Origin: Clostridiales bacterium
GTDB taxonomy: Bacteria > Bacillota > Clostridia > Christensenellales > CAG-138
Reading direction: 5' to 3'
Length of the DNA: 34,007 nucleotides
Assembly: GCA_015056105.1 (NCBI GenBank)
Contig: SVGX01000020.1
Coordinates: 1 to 34,007 of the forward strand
The translations under genes and the position numbers were made by a program. Below, in pieces: positions 1-9,646 of this stretch. Position 1 is the first letter of the stretch; each line of letters starts with the position of its first letter. The notes under the pieces were generated by a model. It saw nothing but the letters and a program-made list of their open reading frames with translations. It had not been told where the DNA came from and ran no database searches.

Positions 1-400
1 GAGAATCCTCCGTCATAAGGATCTCTTCGCATACGACGCCCTTTTCCCGCTCGATATCCTCTTCCTCAAAGCGGGAATGGCGCACAATATCGGACAGCAT
101 GTCCGCTGCCTTGTCAACATGTTCACCCAGCACCTTCGCATAATAGCAGGTGCATTCCTTTGCGGTAAAAGCGTTCAGGTTACCGCCGATGGCATCCATC
201 TCCGCTGCGATATCCTGCGCGCTGCGGCGCTCTGTTCCTTTGAAGAGCATATGCTCGATAAAATGAGAAGATCCTGCCTCTGTACCCTGTTCGCATACGG
301 AGCCGGCATCCACCCATACGCCCATGGATACGCTGCGGTAATGAGGCATCTGCTCGCCGATCACGCGCATGCCGTTTTCAAGGGTATCACGAAAAATCAT
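1..400 (-). CDS. mlpA: M16 family zinc protease, N-terminal part (truncated by window edge)
   Basis: Minus-strand translation from ATG at 400: MIFRDTLENGMRVIGEQMPHYRSVSMGVWVDAGS..EAGSSHFIEHMLFKGTERR, with an HFIEH (HxxEH) zinc motif; lies after pnp and ylxY as in Bacillus. Confidence 0.85.
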   Translation of the reverse strand, partial: MIFRDTLENGMRVIGEQMPHYRSVSMGVWVDAGSVCEQGTEAGSSHFIEHMLFKGTERRSAQDIAAEMDAIGGNLNAFTAKECTCYYAKVLGEHVDKAADMLSDIVRHSRFEEEDIEREKGVVCEEILMTEDS

Positions 401-403
401 GTT

Positions 404-1093
404 TCATTCCAAGCCGAGCACACAGCCTGTGGGCACGGCTTCCAATCCTTTCTTTTGTAATCCGTCTATAAGAGCGGGAAGCGCTTCCGCCGCAGCCGCC
501 GTTGGCTGCAAAAGCAGGATACTCCCCGCAATAGGGCCTTCAAGACCGCGGGCGGCCACCGCTGCGGCATTGCCGCTTGCGGTGCGAAGGTCCAGCGTTT
601 CAAGCACATGGGTCAGCCCCAGCTTTTTTGCGGCACGGGCGGAATTTCTGATGCTGCGCGTGCCGGAATAGTAGATCTTCGGCCGTATGCCGCAGGCAGC
701 TTCCACTGCATCAAGGGCGGCGCGGATATCCTTTACAAGAAAAGAAATGCTGCCGTCGGATGCGCTGTCATCTCCCATCACGGCAAGCTCATGGCCCTCT
801 TGTGCCATGCGGCGAAGCAGCGCTTCATTATCCCTTGCCCATGCGCCGCTGACGGCAAAAGTGGCCTTTTTCCCTTTTTCCGACAGGACATGGAGGATAT
901 CTTCCACCGCCGCCGCATTCCAGGATACCGCAAACTGCAGCGCGATCCTGCCTTCCGCATGCCCGCGATAAACCGGGGACCCGGAAAACGCTGCCATCGC
1001 CGTTACCGCATCGGGTCTTGATGTCACATAGTACAGCGCCGCGATGAGCAGCAGCAGTATAAGATTGACAAGCGTCCCCTTCCGTTTCCGCAT
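404..1093 (-). CDS. ylxY: YlxY-like polysaccharide deacetylase (NodB fold), probably catalytically degenerate
   Basis: 229 aa, N-terminal TM segment, NodB-like pattern (VSWNAAAVEDILHVLSEKGKKATFAVSGAWARDNEALLRRMAQEGHELAVMG); synteny with pnp and mlpA. Confidence 0.75.
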   Translation of the reverse strand: MRKRKGTLVNLILLLLIAALYYVTSRPDAVTAMAAFSGSPVYRGHAEGRIALQFAVSWNAAAVEDILHVLSEKGKKATFAVSGAWARDNEALLRRMAQEGHELAVMGDDSASDGSISFLVKDIRAALDAVEAACGIRPKIYYSGTRSIRNSARAAKKLGLTHVLETLDLRTASGNAAAVAARGLEGPIAGSILLLQPTAAAAEALPALIDGLQKKGLEAVPTGCVLGLE

Positions 1094-1232
1094 CCAACAC
1101 TACCCCCGCATGTCCTTTACTTGCTTTAGGGTATTCAAAAACGAAGAAAATTATGAAGGAAAGGGAGAAATATGCCCTTTGCCGATATGCATGCGGGAGG
1201 GGTGTTTCCCCTCCCGCAATGTGCTTTTTGGT

Positions 1233-3344
1233 TTATTTCTTTGTCTCGTTCTTCTTGTCGTTGGGAAGAAGGCCCTTGCGGGTCAGGTCGATCTTGCCGT
1301 CGGGCTTGATGTCGATAACGCGGACGAGGATCTCATCGCCAACGGAAACGACGTCCTCCACCTTCTCCACGAACTTGTTATCCAGGTTCTTGATATGCAC
1401 AAGGCCCTTCTTGCCGGGCTTGAGCTCGACCTGCGCGCCGATGGGAAGGATGTTCACGACCTTGCCAAGGAAGACTTCGCCCACTTCGATATCCTTCACG
1501 ATGCTGTCGATGATCTTCTTCGCGGCAGCGGAAGCTTCCATATCGGGGGAAAGAATGGTAACGCGGCCATCATCTTCAATGTCGATTTTCACGCCGGTAT
1601 CGGCAATGATCTTGTTGATGGTCTTGCCGCCGGAGCCGATGACCTCGCGGATCTTGTCGGGATGGATGGTGAACTGCATAACGCGGGGCGCATAGGGGCT
1701 GATCTCCTCGCGGGGCGCGGAGATGGTCTCCATCATCTTGTCGAGGATGAAGAGGCGGCCGCGGCGGGCCTGCTCCAGCGCACGGGTGAGGATCTCCTCA
1801 TCGATGCCCTTGATCTTGATATCCATCTGGATGGCGGTGATACCTTCACGGGTACCGGCAACCTTGAAGTCCATATCGCCGAGGAAGTCCTCAAGGCCCT
1901 GGATGTCGGTCAGAACGGCGATGTTGCCGTTTTCAACATCCTTGATGAGGCCCATGGCAACACCCGCAACGGGCTTCTTGATCGGCACACCCGCATCCAT
2001 CAGAGACATGGTGCTGGCGCAGATGGAAGCCTGAGAGGTGGAGCCGTTGGAGCTGATGACCTCGGAAACAAGGCGGATGGCGTAGGGGAATTCTTCTTCG
2101 CTGGGGAGCATAGGCACAAGAGCGCGCTCCGCAAGGGCGCCGTGACCGATCTCGCGGCGGCCGGGGCTGCGCACGGGGCGGGTCTCGCCGACGCTGTAGG
2201 GCGGCATGTTGTACTGGTGCATGTAGCGCTTGTAGGTCTCTTCGCTGATGCCGTCAAGGGTCTGGCCGTCGCCGAGGGCGCCGAGGGTCGCAATGGTCAT
2301 AACCTGAGTCTGACCGCGTGTAAACACGGCGCTGCCGTGGGTGCGGGGCAGGATGCCGACCTCGCTCCAGATGGGGCGGATCTCTTCCTGCTTGCGGCCG
2401 TCGGGACGGATGCCGCGGTTGATGATCTTATCGCGGACGATCTCCTTGGTAAGGTTGTAGAGGATGGCGTCAACATCCTTGGCACTGTCCGGGAAGTTTT
2501 CGGCAAAATGCTCGGTGACTTCCGCCTTCACTTCCTGGGAGCGGGCTTCGCGTTCCTTGCGGTCGAAAGTATCGAGGGACCATTCCACCTTATCGATGGC
2601 GTATTCGCGCACGAGGGCAACGAATTCGGGATCGGGCTGATAGATGTTGACTTCCATCTTGGGCTTGCCGACTTCCGCAGCAATGCTGTCGATGAAGGCA
2701 ACGATCTCCTTGATGGTCTCATGGGCGAGAAGGATGGCCTTGAGCATTTCCGCTTCGGTCAGCTCGTTGGCGCCGGCTTCCACCATCATGACGGCGTCAC
2801 GGGTACCGGCAACGGTCAGCTGCAGGCGGCTCTTTTCGCGCTGTTCTGCGTTGGGGTTGATGATGTATTCGCCGTCCACGAAACCGACGCTGACAGCACC
2901 GGTGGGGCCCATGAAGGGCGCATCACTGATGGCGAGGGCGGCGGAGGAACCGATCATCGCCAGCACATCGGGCTGCACATCCTGCTCCACGGAAAGGCAG
3001 GTAGCGATGACCTGAATGTCGTTATAGAAGCCCTTGGGGAAAAGGGGGCGAAGGGGGCGGTCGATGAGGCGGCTCGCGAGGATGGCGCGCTCGGAGGGAC
3101 GGCCTTCACGCTTGATAAAACCACCGGGGATCTTGCCCACGGAATACATTTTTTCTTCGAATTCAACGCTGAGGGGAAGGAAATCAACGCCGTCGCGGGG
3201 CGCCTTGGCAACGGTGGCGCACACCATCACCGCGGTATCGCCGCAGCGTACGAGGACGCTGCCGCCCGCCTGCTCAGCATACTTGCCGGTTTCGACGGTC
3301 AGGGTCCTGCCCGCCAGCTGCATAGAGAATACTTTTCCTTGCAT
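1233..3344 (-). CDS. pnp: Polyribonucleotide nucleotidyltransferase (PNPase)
   Basis: 703 aa; two RNase PH domains, KH ([26 protein letters not shown]) and S1 domain at the C-terminus. Confidence 0.98.
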   Translation of the reverse strand: MQGKVFSMQLAGRTLTVETGKYAEQAGGSVLVRCGDTAVMVCATVAKAPRDGVDFLPLSVEFEEKMYSVGKIPGGFIKREGRPSERAILASRLIDRPLRPLFPKGFYNDIQVIATCLSVEQDVQPDVLAMIGSSAALAISDAPFMGPTGAVSVGFVDGEYIINPNAEQREKSRLQLTVAGTRDAVMMVEAGANELTEAEMLKAILLAHETIKEIVAFIDSIAAEVGKPKMEVNIYQPDPEFVALVREYAIDKVEWSLDTFDRKEREARSQEVKAEVTEHFAENFPDSAKDVDAILYNLTKEIVRDKIINRGIRPDGRKQEEIRPIWSEVGILPRTHGSAVFTRGQTQVMTIATLGALGDGQTLDGISEETYKRYMHQYNMPPYSVGETRPVRSPGRREIGHGALAERALVPMLPSEEEFPYAIRLVSEVISSNGSTSQASICASTMSLMDAGVPIKKPVAGVAMGLIKDVENGNIAVLTDIQGLEDFLGDMDFKVAGTREGITAIQMDIKIKGIDEEILTRALEQARRGRLFILDKMMETISAPREEISPYAPRVMQFTIHPDKIREVIGSGGKTINKIIADTGVKIDIEDDGRVTILSPDMEASAAAKKIIDSIVKDIEVGEVFLGKVVNILPIGAQVELKPGKKGLVHIKNLDNKFVEKVEDVVSVGDEILVRVIDIKPDGKIDLTRKGLLPNDKKNETKK

Positions 3345-3473
3345 GTCTTCATGCTCCTTTGTTCTAAACTATTTTATTCAAACTAATTTATTATAGCGCA
3401 TTTCTCTGAAAAAAACATCCTCAATTTTCATGTTTTTTGCTTCTTTTTTCGGTTTTTTCAAGAAACAGAGCAT

Positions 3474-3500
3474 AAAAAGGGAGGCGCGCCTGCGCCTCCC
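3474..3500 (-). terminator. Rho-independent terminator after nifU-like gene
   Basis: GGGAGGCGC-aggc-GCGCCTCCC followed by TTTTT on minus strand. Confidence 0.75.
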
Positions 3501-3512
3501 GAAACAGCAGTC

Positions 3513-3950
3513 TTATTCTTCTTCCGCCTCGCCGTGATCATGCTCATGCTCTTCAACGATCGCGCCTTCCGGAATGGCGATGCCTTTGCGCTTGCAGTAA
3601 TCCACAATGGCGCTTTTGACCGCCTCTTCCGCCAGAACGGAGCAATGGATCTTTGCCGGGGGAAGACCTTCAAGGGCTTCCACAACGGCGGCATTGGTGA
3701 GAGCAAGGGCTTCTTCAATGGTCTTGCCCTTGATCATCTCCGTTGCCATGGAAGATGTGGCAATGGCTGCACCGCAGCCGAAGGTTTTAAAGCCGCAGTC
3801 TTCGATCACGCCGTCATCGCTGACCTTGAGGAAAATCTGCATGATATCGCCGCACTTTGCGTTGCCTACGATACCCATGCCGTTGGCATCCGCCACTTCA
3901 CCCATGTTGCGGGGATTGCTGAAATGATCCAAAACCTTTTCGGTATACAT
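3513..3950 (-). CDS. nifU: Fe-S cluster assembly scaffold NifU/IscU family
   Basis: MYTEKVLDHFSNPRNMGEVADANGMGIVGNAKCGD..., conserved cysteines; ATG at 3950 chosen inside a longer ORF; adjacent to nifS. Confidence 0.93.
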   Translation of the reverse strand: MYTEKVLDHFSNPRNMGEVADANGMGIVGNAKCGDIMQIFLKVSDDGVIEDCGFKTFGCGAAIATSSMATEMIKGKTIEEALALTNAAVVEALEGLPPAKIHCSVLAEEAVKSAIVDYCKRKGIAIPEGAIVEEHEHDHGEAEEE

Positions 3951-3993
3951 AAAATCTCTCTCCTTTTCACGAATAATCCTTGGTAAGCCTTGT

Positions 3994-5154
3994 TTAGCCG
4001 TGGTAAAGCGGGGACATTGCACGAAGCCGCTCTGCGATCTTCGGCAGCACTTCAAGCACATAGTCGATATCTTCTTCCGTGGTATCGTCGCCAAGGGTAA
4101 GCCGCACGGAACCGTGTGCGATCTCGTGGGAAAGCCCGAGGGCAAGCAGCACATGGGAAGGATCCAGCGATCCGGATGTGCAGGCGGAACCGGAAGATGC
4201 GGCAATGCCGTGCATATCAAGCATCAGCAGGATGGATTCGCCTTCGATATAGCGAATGGAGTAGTTGACATTGTTGGGAAGGCGCATGGTGGGATGGCCG
4301 TTGAGCTTGATCTCCGGAATGCGCTCCTTAAGACCATCGATGAGCTTATTGCGAAGGGCTGTCATCCTTGCGGCGCTTTCTTCAAGGTTTTCGCAGGCGA
4401 GTTCCACCGCAGCACCAAGGCCCACGATGCCCGCCACGTTTTCCGTACCCGCGCGGCGCTTTCTTTCCTGTGCACCGCCCATGATGTAGGCGGGAAGGCG
4501 GATACCCTTACGCATATACAGCGCGCCCACGCCCTTTGGGCCATGGAACTTGTGGGCGGAAAGGGACAGCAGGTCGATGTTCATTTCCTTGACATCGATC
4601 GGCACATGGCCGACGGCCTGCACCGCATCGGTGTGGAAGATGACGCCCCGCTCCCGGCAGATCTTGCCGATCTCGGCGATGGGCATGATAGTGCCGACTT
4701 CGTTGTTGGCAAACATAATGGATACGAGGATGGTTTTGTCGGTAATGGCTTCCGCAACCTGCTCTGCAGTCACCATGCCGTTTTCGTCAACGGGCAGGTA
4801 GGTGACTTCCACACCCTTCTTTTCAAGGGCTTCGCAGGTGTGAAGGATCGCATGGTGCTCGATGTTGGTAGTAATGATATGGTTGCCCTTCTTCGCATAG
4901 CGTTCCACGACGCCGATAAGGGCGGTATTATCGCTTTCCGTGCCGCAGCCGGTGAAGATGATCTCTTCCGACAGGGCGTTAAGAACCTTCGCCACCTGGC
5001 TGCGGGCGTTTTCCACGCCGCGCCTTGCCTCCTGGCCGAAGGAATGGGGGCTGGAGGCGTTGCCGTAAATGCCGGTCAGGTAAGGCATCATCTTTTCAAG
5101 CACCTTCGGGGAAAGCGCGGTGGTTGCCGCGTTGTCAAGGTATACTTTTCTCAT
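3994..5154 (-). CDS. nifS: Cysteine desulfurase NifS/IscS family
   Basis: 386 aa; MRKVYLDNAATTALSPKVLEKM, PLP lysine region LLSLSAHKFHGPKGVGALY, SSGSACTSGSLDPSHVL. Confidence 0.96.
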   Translation of the reverse strand: MRKVYLDNAATTALSPKVLEKMMPYLTGIYGNASSPHSFGQEARRGVENARSQVAKVLNALSEEIIFTGCGTESDNTALIGVVERYAKKGNHIITTNIEHHAILHTCEALEKKGVEVTYLPVDENGMVTAEQVAEAITDKTILVSIMFANNEVGTIMPIAEIGKICRERGVIFHTDAVQAVGHVPIDVKEMNIDLLSLSAHKFHGPKGVGALYMRKGIRLPAYIMGGAQERKRRAGTENVAGIVGLGAAVELACENLEESAARMTALRNKLIDGLKERIPEIKLNGHPTMRLPNNVNYSIRYIEGESILLMLDMHGIAASSGSACTSGSLDPSHVLLALGLSHEIAHGSVRLTLGDDTTEEDIDYVLEVLPKIAERLRAMSPLYHG

Positions 5155-5585
5155 GATCTCATTCTCTCCGTTTGGGTTTTATAGTCGTCCACCATGTCCT
5201 TTAAGGAGGTGGCAAATAGCACTTCGTTGATGCGCTGCTGCAGCTTGATCCAAAGCGGTCTTGCGCTGCAGGAGCAGGCGTTATCGCAGCCGGTACCGTC
5301 CGTCCCCACGCAGTCGCTGACAGCGGTGGAACCTTCCAGCACCTGCAGCACTTCGCCCACATTGATCTCTTCCGGGGCACGGGAAAGCGTATAGCCGCCC
5401 TGCGCGCCGCGGCTTGAAGTAACAAGCCCGGCCTTTCTTAAACTGCCGATGAGCTGCTCAAGGTATGCATCGCTCACCCCCTGCTGCGCCGCCAAAGAGG
5501 CGATGCTTACGCAGCCTTCACCGTAAGCGAGGGCAAGATCCACCATGGCTTTCAGGCCATAGCGGCTGCGGGTAGAGAGCTTCAT
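5151..5585 (-). CDS. Rrf2 family transcriptional regulator (IscR/CymR-like)
   Basis: MKLSTRSRYGLKAMVDLALAYGEGCVSIASLAAQQGVSDAYLEQLIGSLRKAGLV; Cys-rich segment CVGTDGTGCDNACSC; overlaps nifS by 4 nt. Confidence 0.93.
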   Translation of the reverse strand: MKLSTRSRYGLKAMVDLALAYGEGCVSIASLAAQQGVSDAYLEQLIGSLRKAGLVTSSRGAQGGYTLSRAPEEINVGEVLQVLEGSTAVSDCVGTDGTGCDNACSCSARPLWIKLQQRINEVLFATSLKDMVDDYKTQTERMRS

Positions 5586-5601
5586 ACCGTTTCACCTCAA
5601 T

Positions 5602-5659
5602 TCCAAGTAAGATGGTTGGATTTCAGCTATAATATACCATTACCGCAGTCTATTGTCAA
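5602..5659 (-). promoter_or_regulatory. Promoter plus candidate Rrf2 operator for the rrf2-nifS-nifU operon
   Basis: Minus strand TTGACA (5654-5659), 17 nt spacer, TATATT (5631-5636); inverted repeat TCCAAnnnnnnnnnTTGGA at 5602-5620. Confidence 0.6.
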
Positions 5660-5696
5660 TAATCCCTACCGATTTGCTTTGATTTCACAAAAACCA

Positions 5697-5727
5697 CAAA
5701 AAGGGCATGCCGAACGGCATGCCTTTT
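5697..5727 (-). terminator. Rho-independent terminator of pepV
   Basis: AAAGGCATGCCGTTCGGCATGCCCTTTTT on minus strand. Confidence 0.8.
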
Positions 5728-5743
5728 GATGGGTCATCCTATT

Positions 5744-7081
5744 TTATTTTGCCATTTCATACATCGCCGCTGCGATGATCTTTGCGTTCTTCATGAGTTT
5801 ATCAAGCTCCACATACTCGTTGGGCTTGTGCTCCACCGCTTCATCTCCCGGGAAGATGGGGCCGAACGCAACGATGTTGGGCATGGCCTTGGCATAGGTG
5901 CCGCCGCCCATGCTGATCAAGCGGGCAGGCTCACCGGTCTGCTCTTCGTATACCTTCTGAAGGCAGCGGATGAGCTCCGTCTCCGGAGGCATGTAAAGCG
6001 CCTTTTTATGGGTATGGGAGACCTCTTCAAAGCCGCCTTCCGCCATCTTGCTTACAAGGACCTTAAAGAACCCATCAAAATCAATGGTAACGGGATAACG
6101 GATGTTGACGGAAACGGAAAGGGTATCACCCTCAAGCTTTGCAAGGCCCATGTTGAGGGTCAAATCTCCGGAAACATCGTCACGGCGGGCAACGCCGAGG
6201 CTTTCGCCGCGGGTCTGCATGCCGATGTTTTCGGCAATGAATTTGACCGCTTCGCCCCAATCGCCGTCAAAGCCAAGCTTGTCCATAGCAATGAACAGCC
6301 TGCCGATGGCGTTTTCGCCAAGCTCCGGTGTGCTGCCGTGAGCGTTGACACCGGCGGCGCTGAGCACTTTGCCCTCCGCGGTGACCTTTTCGGGCAGTTC
6401 ACTCTCAATCTCAAAGCTGAGCTCTGCCTTGGCAAATTCGGGCACCACATTGGAAGCGATGCCGGCGTTGAAAGAAGCAATGCGCCTCTTCGCATCCGCG
6501 CTCAGCTTGCGGGCAAAGGTAGCGTTCACGATGCCCTTTTCCGCATAGATAATGGGATATTCGCCATCGGGCGTAAAGCCCATCACGGGCAGTTCTTCGC
6601 CCTTTGCCACATAATGTTTGATGCAGCGGGAGCCTTTTTCTTCATCAAGGCCGAAGATGATACGGATGCGGCGGGAAAGGGGTACGCCCGCATCCTTGAT
6701 GGCCTTGAGCGCATAGAAAGCGGCAATGGTGGGGCCCTTGTCATCCACAGTGCCGCGGCCGTACATGCGGCCGTTGTCGATCACCGCGCCGTAAGGCGGA
6801 TAGTTCCAGCCGTCACCTTCGGGCACCACATCCACGTGGCCGAGCACGGCGATCATCTCTTCACCCGAGCCGTATTCCACATAACCGGCCATATCATCCA
6901 CGCTGGCGGTACGGAAGCCCAGCTTCTCACCAAGGGCAAGGCATGCCTCAAGGCACGCGTGCGGCCCGTCGCCAAAGGGGTGTTCGCCGCCATCCTCGCC
7001 TACGCTTTTGATGCGGATCAGTTCCTGCAGGCTGGCGATGAGTTCGCTTTCAAGCGCATCAAGCTCCCTGTTAAAATTCAT
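5744..7081 (-). CDS. pepV: Dipeptidase PepV (M20 metallopeptidase)
   Basis: 445 aa; LGHVDVVPEGDGW, YGRGTVDDKGPTIAAFYALK, GLDEEKGSRC, MGGGTYAKAMPNIVAFGP. Confidence 0.93.
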   Translation of the reverse strand: MNFNRELDALESELIASLQELIRIKSVGEDGGEHPFGDGPHACLEACLALGEKLGFRTASVDDMAGYVEYGSGEEMIAVLGHVDVVPEGDGWNYPPYGAVIDNGRMYGRGTVDDKGPTIAAFYALKAIKDAGVPLSRRIRIIFGLDEEKGSRCIKHYVAKGEELPVMGFTPDGEYPIIYAEKGIVNATFARKLSADAKRRIASFNAGIASNVVPEFAKAELSFEIESELPEKVTAEGKVLSAAGVNAHGSTPELGENAIGRLFIAMDKLGFDGDWGEAVKFIAENIGMQTRGESLGVARRDDVSGDLTLNMGLAKLEGDTLSVSVNIRYPVTIDFDGFFKVLVSKMAEGGFEEVSHTHKKALYMPPETELIRCLQKVYEEQTGEPARLISMGGGTYAKAMPNIVAFGPIFPGDEAVEHKPNEYVELDKLMKNAKIIAAAMYEMAK

Positions 7082-7240
7082 TTGTTTCTCCTTTTTTACA
7101 TCATTGATGGGATATGGTAAACGCAGTATATTTTGTTTATCATATCATGGATGGAATGCCTTTTCAATCTTATTTCGCCCCGCGTTCCGCTGTTCTGTGC
7201 CGCTTCAGCGTGGATCTTGCCGACCAATGGCGCCAATCAA

Positions 7241-7272
7241 AAACGGTACCCGGCAAAAGCCGGGTACCGTTT
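7241..7272 (-). terminator. Terminator hairpin of DUF819 gene
   Basis: Perfect 14-bp inverted repeat AAACGGTACCCGGC-aaaa-GCCGGGTACCGTTT. Confidence 0.75.
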
Positions 7273-7315
7273 CCGGTTTGGATTTTTTCTGCGCCGCAGC
7301 GGCGCATTTTCTTTT

Positions 7316-8554
7316 TTACATGATGCTCAGCAGGCCATAGATCAAAGTGCCGAGGTAAGTACCGATCGCATAACCGAAGGTACCGATGAGCATGGCGGGG
7401 CCGATGAGCTTGGTCCAGCCCTGAGAGATCGCCATGGCAGCGGCGGTAGTGGGGCCGCCGATGTTGGCATTGGATGCAAGGATGATCTCCTCAAGATTGA
7501 ACTTGAAGATCTTGCCGAAACCGAAGCAGAAAGCCATATTCACGATGACCATCACGCCGGTAAGCACGAGGAGCAAGGGCGCATCGGTAATGAGCGCACC
7601 GATGGATGCCGGGCAGCCGATGACGAAGAAGAACAGGTAGATGAGGTAAGTACCGACTTCCTGAGAACCGGAAATCTTGGTGATCTGCTTTTCACCGAAG
7701 GTGGCAACAAGGATGGAGAAGGTGGTGATCCAAACATACTGGCTGCCAAGGAAGTTGTTGAGCATGTAGCAGATGAGGTTGGCATCAGCGGGGATGAGTC
7801 CTGCGATCCAGCCTGCAACAAGCTTGCCAAGGAACACGATGATCGCGGAGACAGCCACATTCATGGCGATATCCTTCAGGGAGATCTCTTTGCGGCCCCA
7901 GAAAGCGGCGGCACGGGTCTCGGCCTGCTTGAGTTCGGCTTCATCTACGCCGGCAGCAACTTCATCCATGTGGGGATGGGCGAACTTGTTGGCGAAGAAC
8001 TTCCAGGTGGGGATGGCGAGGAGTGCGAAGAAATAGAGGGCCATCAGCAGGTTATCCGCAACGGTCAGGGAGCCGATGGTATCGGTGCCGGCCATATACT
8101 GGGAAGCAACCGCGGAGAAGTTCACGCCGCCGCCGATGTAGGAACCGGTCATGGTGGCTGCGGAAGCCGCCAGGTTTTGGAGGTTGGTGCCCTTGAGCAG
8201 CAAGAAGGCAAGAACAGCGCCCACCATGGTACCCACGGAGCCGATCAGGAAGATTGCAAGGAAGCGGCCCGTATCCTTCCACATTTTCTTCAGGTTGCAG
8301 CGGAACAGCAGCATGGGAATGGCAAGCGGTACCGCAAAGCCCCATACAAAGTCATCAAAAATGGGAGCATTGGTGGGAATGATTTTGAGGTTGACAAACA
8401 AAAGTGCACCGATAAGAGCAATGATCGCGCCGGAAATCTTCGAGGCCCATTTATACTTCTGTTCAAGCCAAATGGAAAGCGCGACCCAACCACACATAAG
8501 CGCCAACAGCGGCCATGTCTGGTCAGCAGTAAAAAGAGTGCCGTTCGGGAACAT
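7316..8554 (-). CDS. DUF819 family integral membrane protein
   Basis: 412 aa polytopic membrane protein; NANIGGPTTAAAMAISQGW and GSYIGGGVNFSAVA match the DUF819/YjcL-like pattern. Confidence 0.85.
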   Translation of the reverse strand: MFPNGTLFTADQTWPLLALMCGWVALSIWLEQKYKWASKISGAIIALIGALLFVNLKIIPTNAPIFDDFVWGFAVPLAIPMLLFRCNLKKMWKDTGRFLAIFLIGSVGTMVGAVLAFLLLKGTNLQNLAASAATMTGSYIGGGVNFSAVASQYMAGTDTIGSLTVADNLLMALYFFALLAIPTWKFFANKFAHPHMDEVAAGVDEAELKQAETRAAAFWGRKEISLKDIAMNVAVSAIIVFLGKLVAGWIAGLIPADANLICYMLNNFLGSQYVWITTFSILVATFGEKQITKISGSQEVGTYLIYLFFFVIGCPASIGALITDAPLLLVLTGVMVIVNMAFCFGFGKIFKFNLEEIILASNANIGGPTTAAAMAISQGWTKLIGPAMLIGTFGYAIGTYLGTLIYGLLSIM

Positions 8555-8734
8555 AGTTTTTTACCCTCCTTATAAAATTGTCATGATTGCGTGTGCCGGA
8601 CAAAATAGATTTGTAAATAGATATGCATGCAGGCACGATTACATCCATGATTTATTATCGCACACTTTTTTATCTCCGTCAACACACAATTTGTTTTGTA
8701 AATTATTTTCTCATCAATTTGTGTCAACGTCATG

Positions 8735-8770
8735 AAAAGCAAAGCGGGCGGTGCTTTTACGCCGCCCGCA
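8735..8770 (-). terminator. Terminator hairpin downstream of the dipeptidase gene
   Basis: GCGGGCGGCGTAAAAGCACCGCCCGC then TTTGCTTTT on minus strand. Confidence 0.7.
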
Positions 8771-8800
8771 AAAAACGTTTTTTATTAAAACCGTTTTTTG

Positions 8801-9445
8801 TTATTCAATGGGGAAATCAAAATACGTATCGGGATAGGGTTCCGGATCGACGGCATAATGCCACCATTCGCTCTCAAAAAGTTTGAAGCCGTTTGCGCAC
8901 ATCACATCGCAAAGAAGCTTGCGGTTTGCTTCCTGCTGCGGCGTAAGACCCGGCGCACCGTGGTGGGAGCGTTCATCCATAAAATCGAAGATGGAGCCCA
9001 TGTCAAGTTCCTGCATGGTGGAAGCATCCACAAGGGTCAGATCCACCGCACAGGCGCGGGTATGGCCGCTGCGCTTGGCGATATACCCGTATTCAAACAT
9101 GTAGGCTTTTTCCACGTTGGGATAGTGAACAGGCTTGCGGCGGTCATCCTCCACCACCTTGCCCCAGGCAACGAAATCATCCACCGCGCGCTGCGGCCGG
9201 TAAGAATCGTAAAATTTCATCAGGTAACCCTTTTCACGGAACACGGCGGCAGCCTTCAGAAGGCGCTCAGCCGCCTCTTTGCAGACCACGACGAGCGGCG
9301 CATTGTAGCCTGCGGCAGGCCTGCCCATAAAGTTATCGGTTCCCGCATATTTTGCATCGATGATGCTGTCCTCTATCACCTCATCAACATAAAGGAAGCC
9401 TTCCGGCAGGCCTTTTTTGGGAACAAGTTTCGTGCTCTGGTTCAT
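8801..9445 (-). CDS. D-alanyl-D-alanine dipeptidase (VanX/DdpX, M15D)
   Basis: 214 aa; MKFYDSYRPQRAVDDF, SGHTRACAVDLTLVD (SxHxxxxAxD), EWWHY. Confidence 0.88.
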   Translation of the reverse strand: MNQSTKLVPKKGLPEGFLYVDEVIEDSIIDAKYAGTDNFMGRPAAGYNAPLVVVCKEAAERLLKAAAVFREKGYLMKFYDSYRPQRAVDDFVAWGKVVEDDRRKPVHYPNVEKAYMFEYGYIAKRSGHTRACAVDLTLVDASTMQELDMGSIFDFMDERSHHGAPGLTPQQEANRKLLCDVMCANGFKLFESEWWHYAVDPEPYPDTYFDFPIE

Positions 9446-9517
9446 AGATAACGCCCCTTTCCTTTTTTATTTATCTTAACAAGTTTCCGCTCCAAATGCA
9501 ATCATCACCAAAAAACA

Positions 9518-9551
9518 AAAGCTCCGGCAGATACCGAAGCTTTTTTCGCTT
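9518..9551. terminator. Terminator hairpin between zinc-ribbon gene and dipeptidase gene
   Basis: AAGCTTCGGtatctgCCGGAGCTT with T-rich flanks. Confidence 0.6.
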
Positions 9552-9646
9552 TTCTAATTCACCGTTATGCCGCATCGCGCGGAACAAAAGGGATTAGCCC
9601 CAGCTCGGGGTGCTGTACCCGTTTTCAGGCACAACGCGTTTGCTTC

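Noticed and set aside
1193-1217. GCGGGAGGGG..CCCCTCCCGC hairpin downstream of pnp as a terminator
   Set aside because: Strong stem but no U-tract on the pnp strand; could be a stabilising hairpin, so not called a terminator.
1044-3386. 780-aa plus-strand ORF antisense to pnp
   Set aside because: Shadow ORF produced by codon bias of pnp; low-complexity His/Asp/Gly/Leu composition, no recognisable domain.
5726-7120. 464-aa plus-strand ORF antisense to pepV
   Set aside because: Shadow ORF; PepV on the minus strand is unambiguous.
7133-8575. 480-aa plus-strand ORF antisense to the DUF819 gene
   Set aside because: Shadow ORF with Gly/Glu/Asp/His-rich composition; the minus strand encodes a coherent membrane protein.
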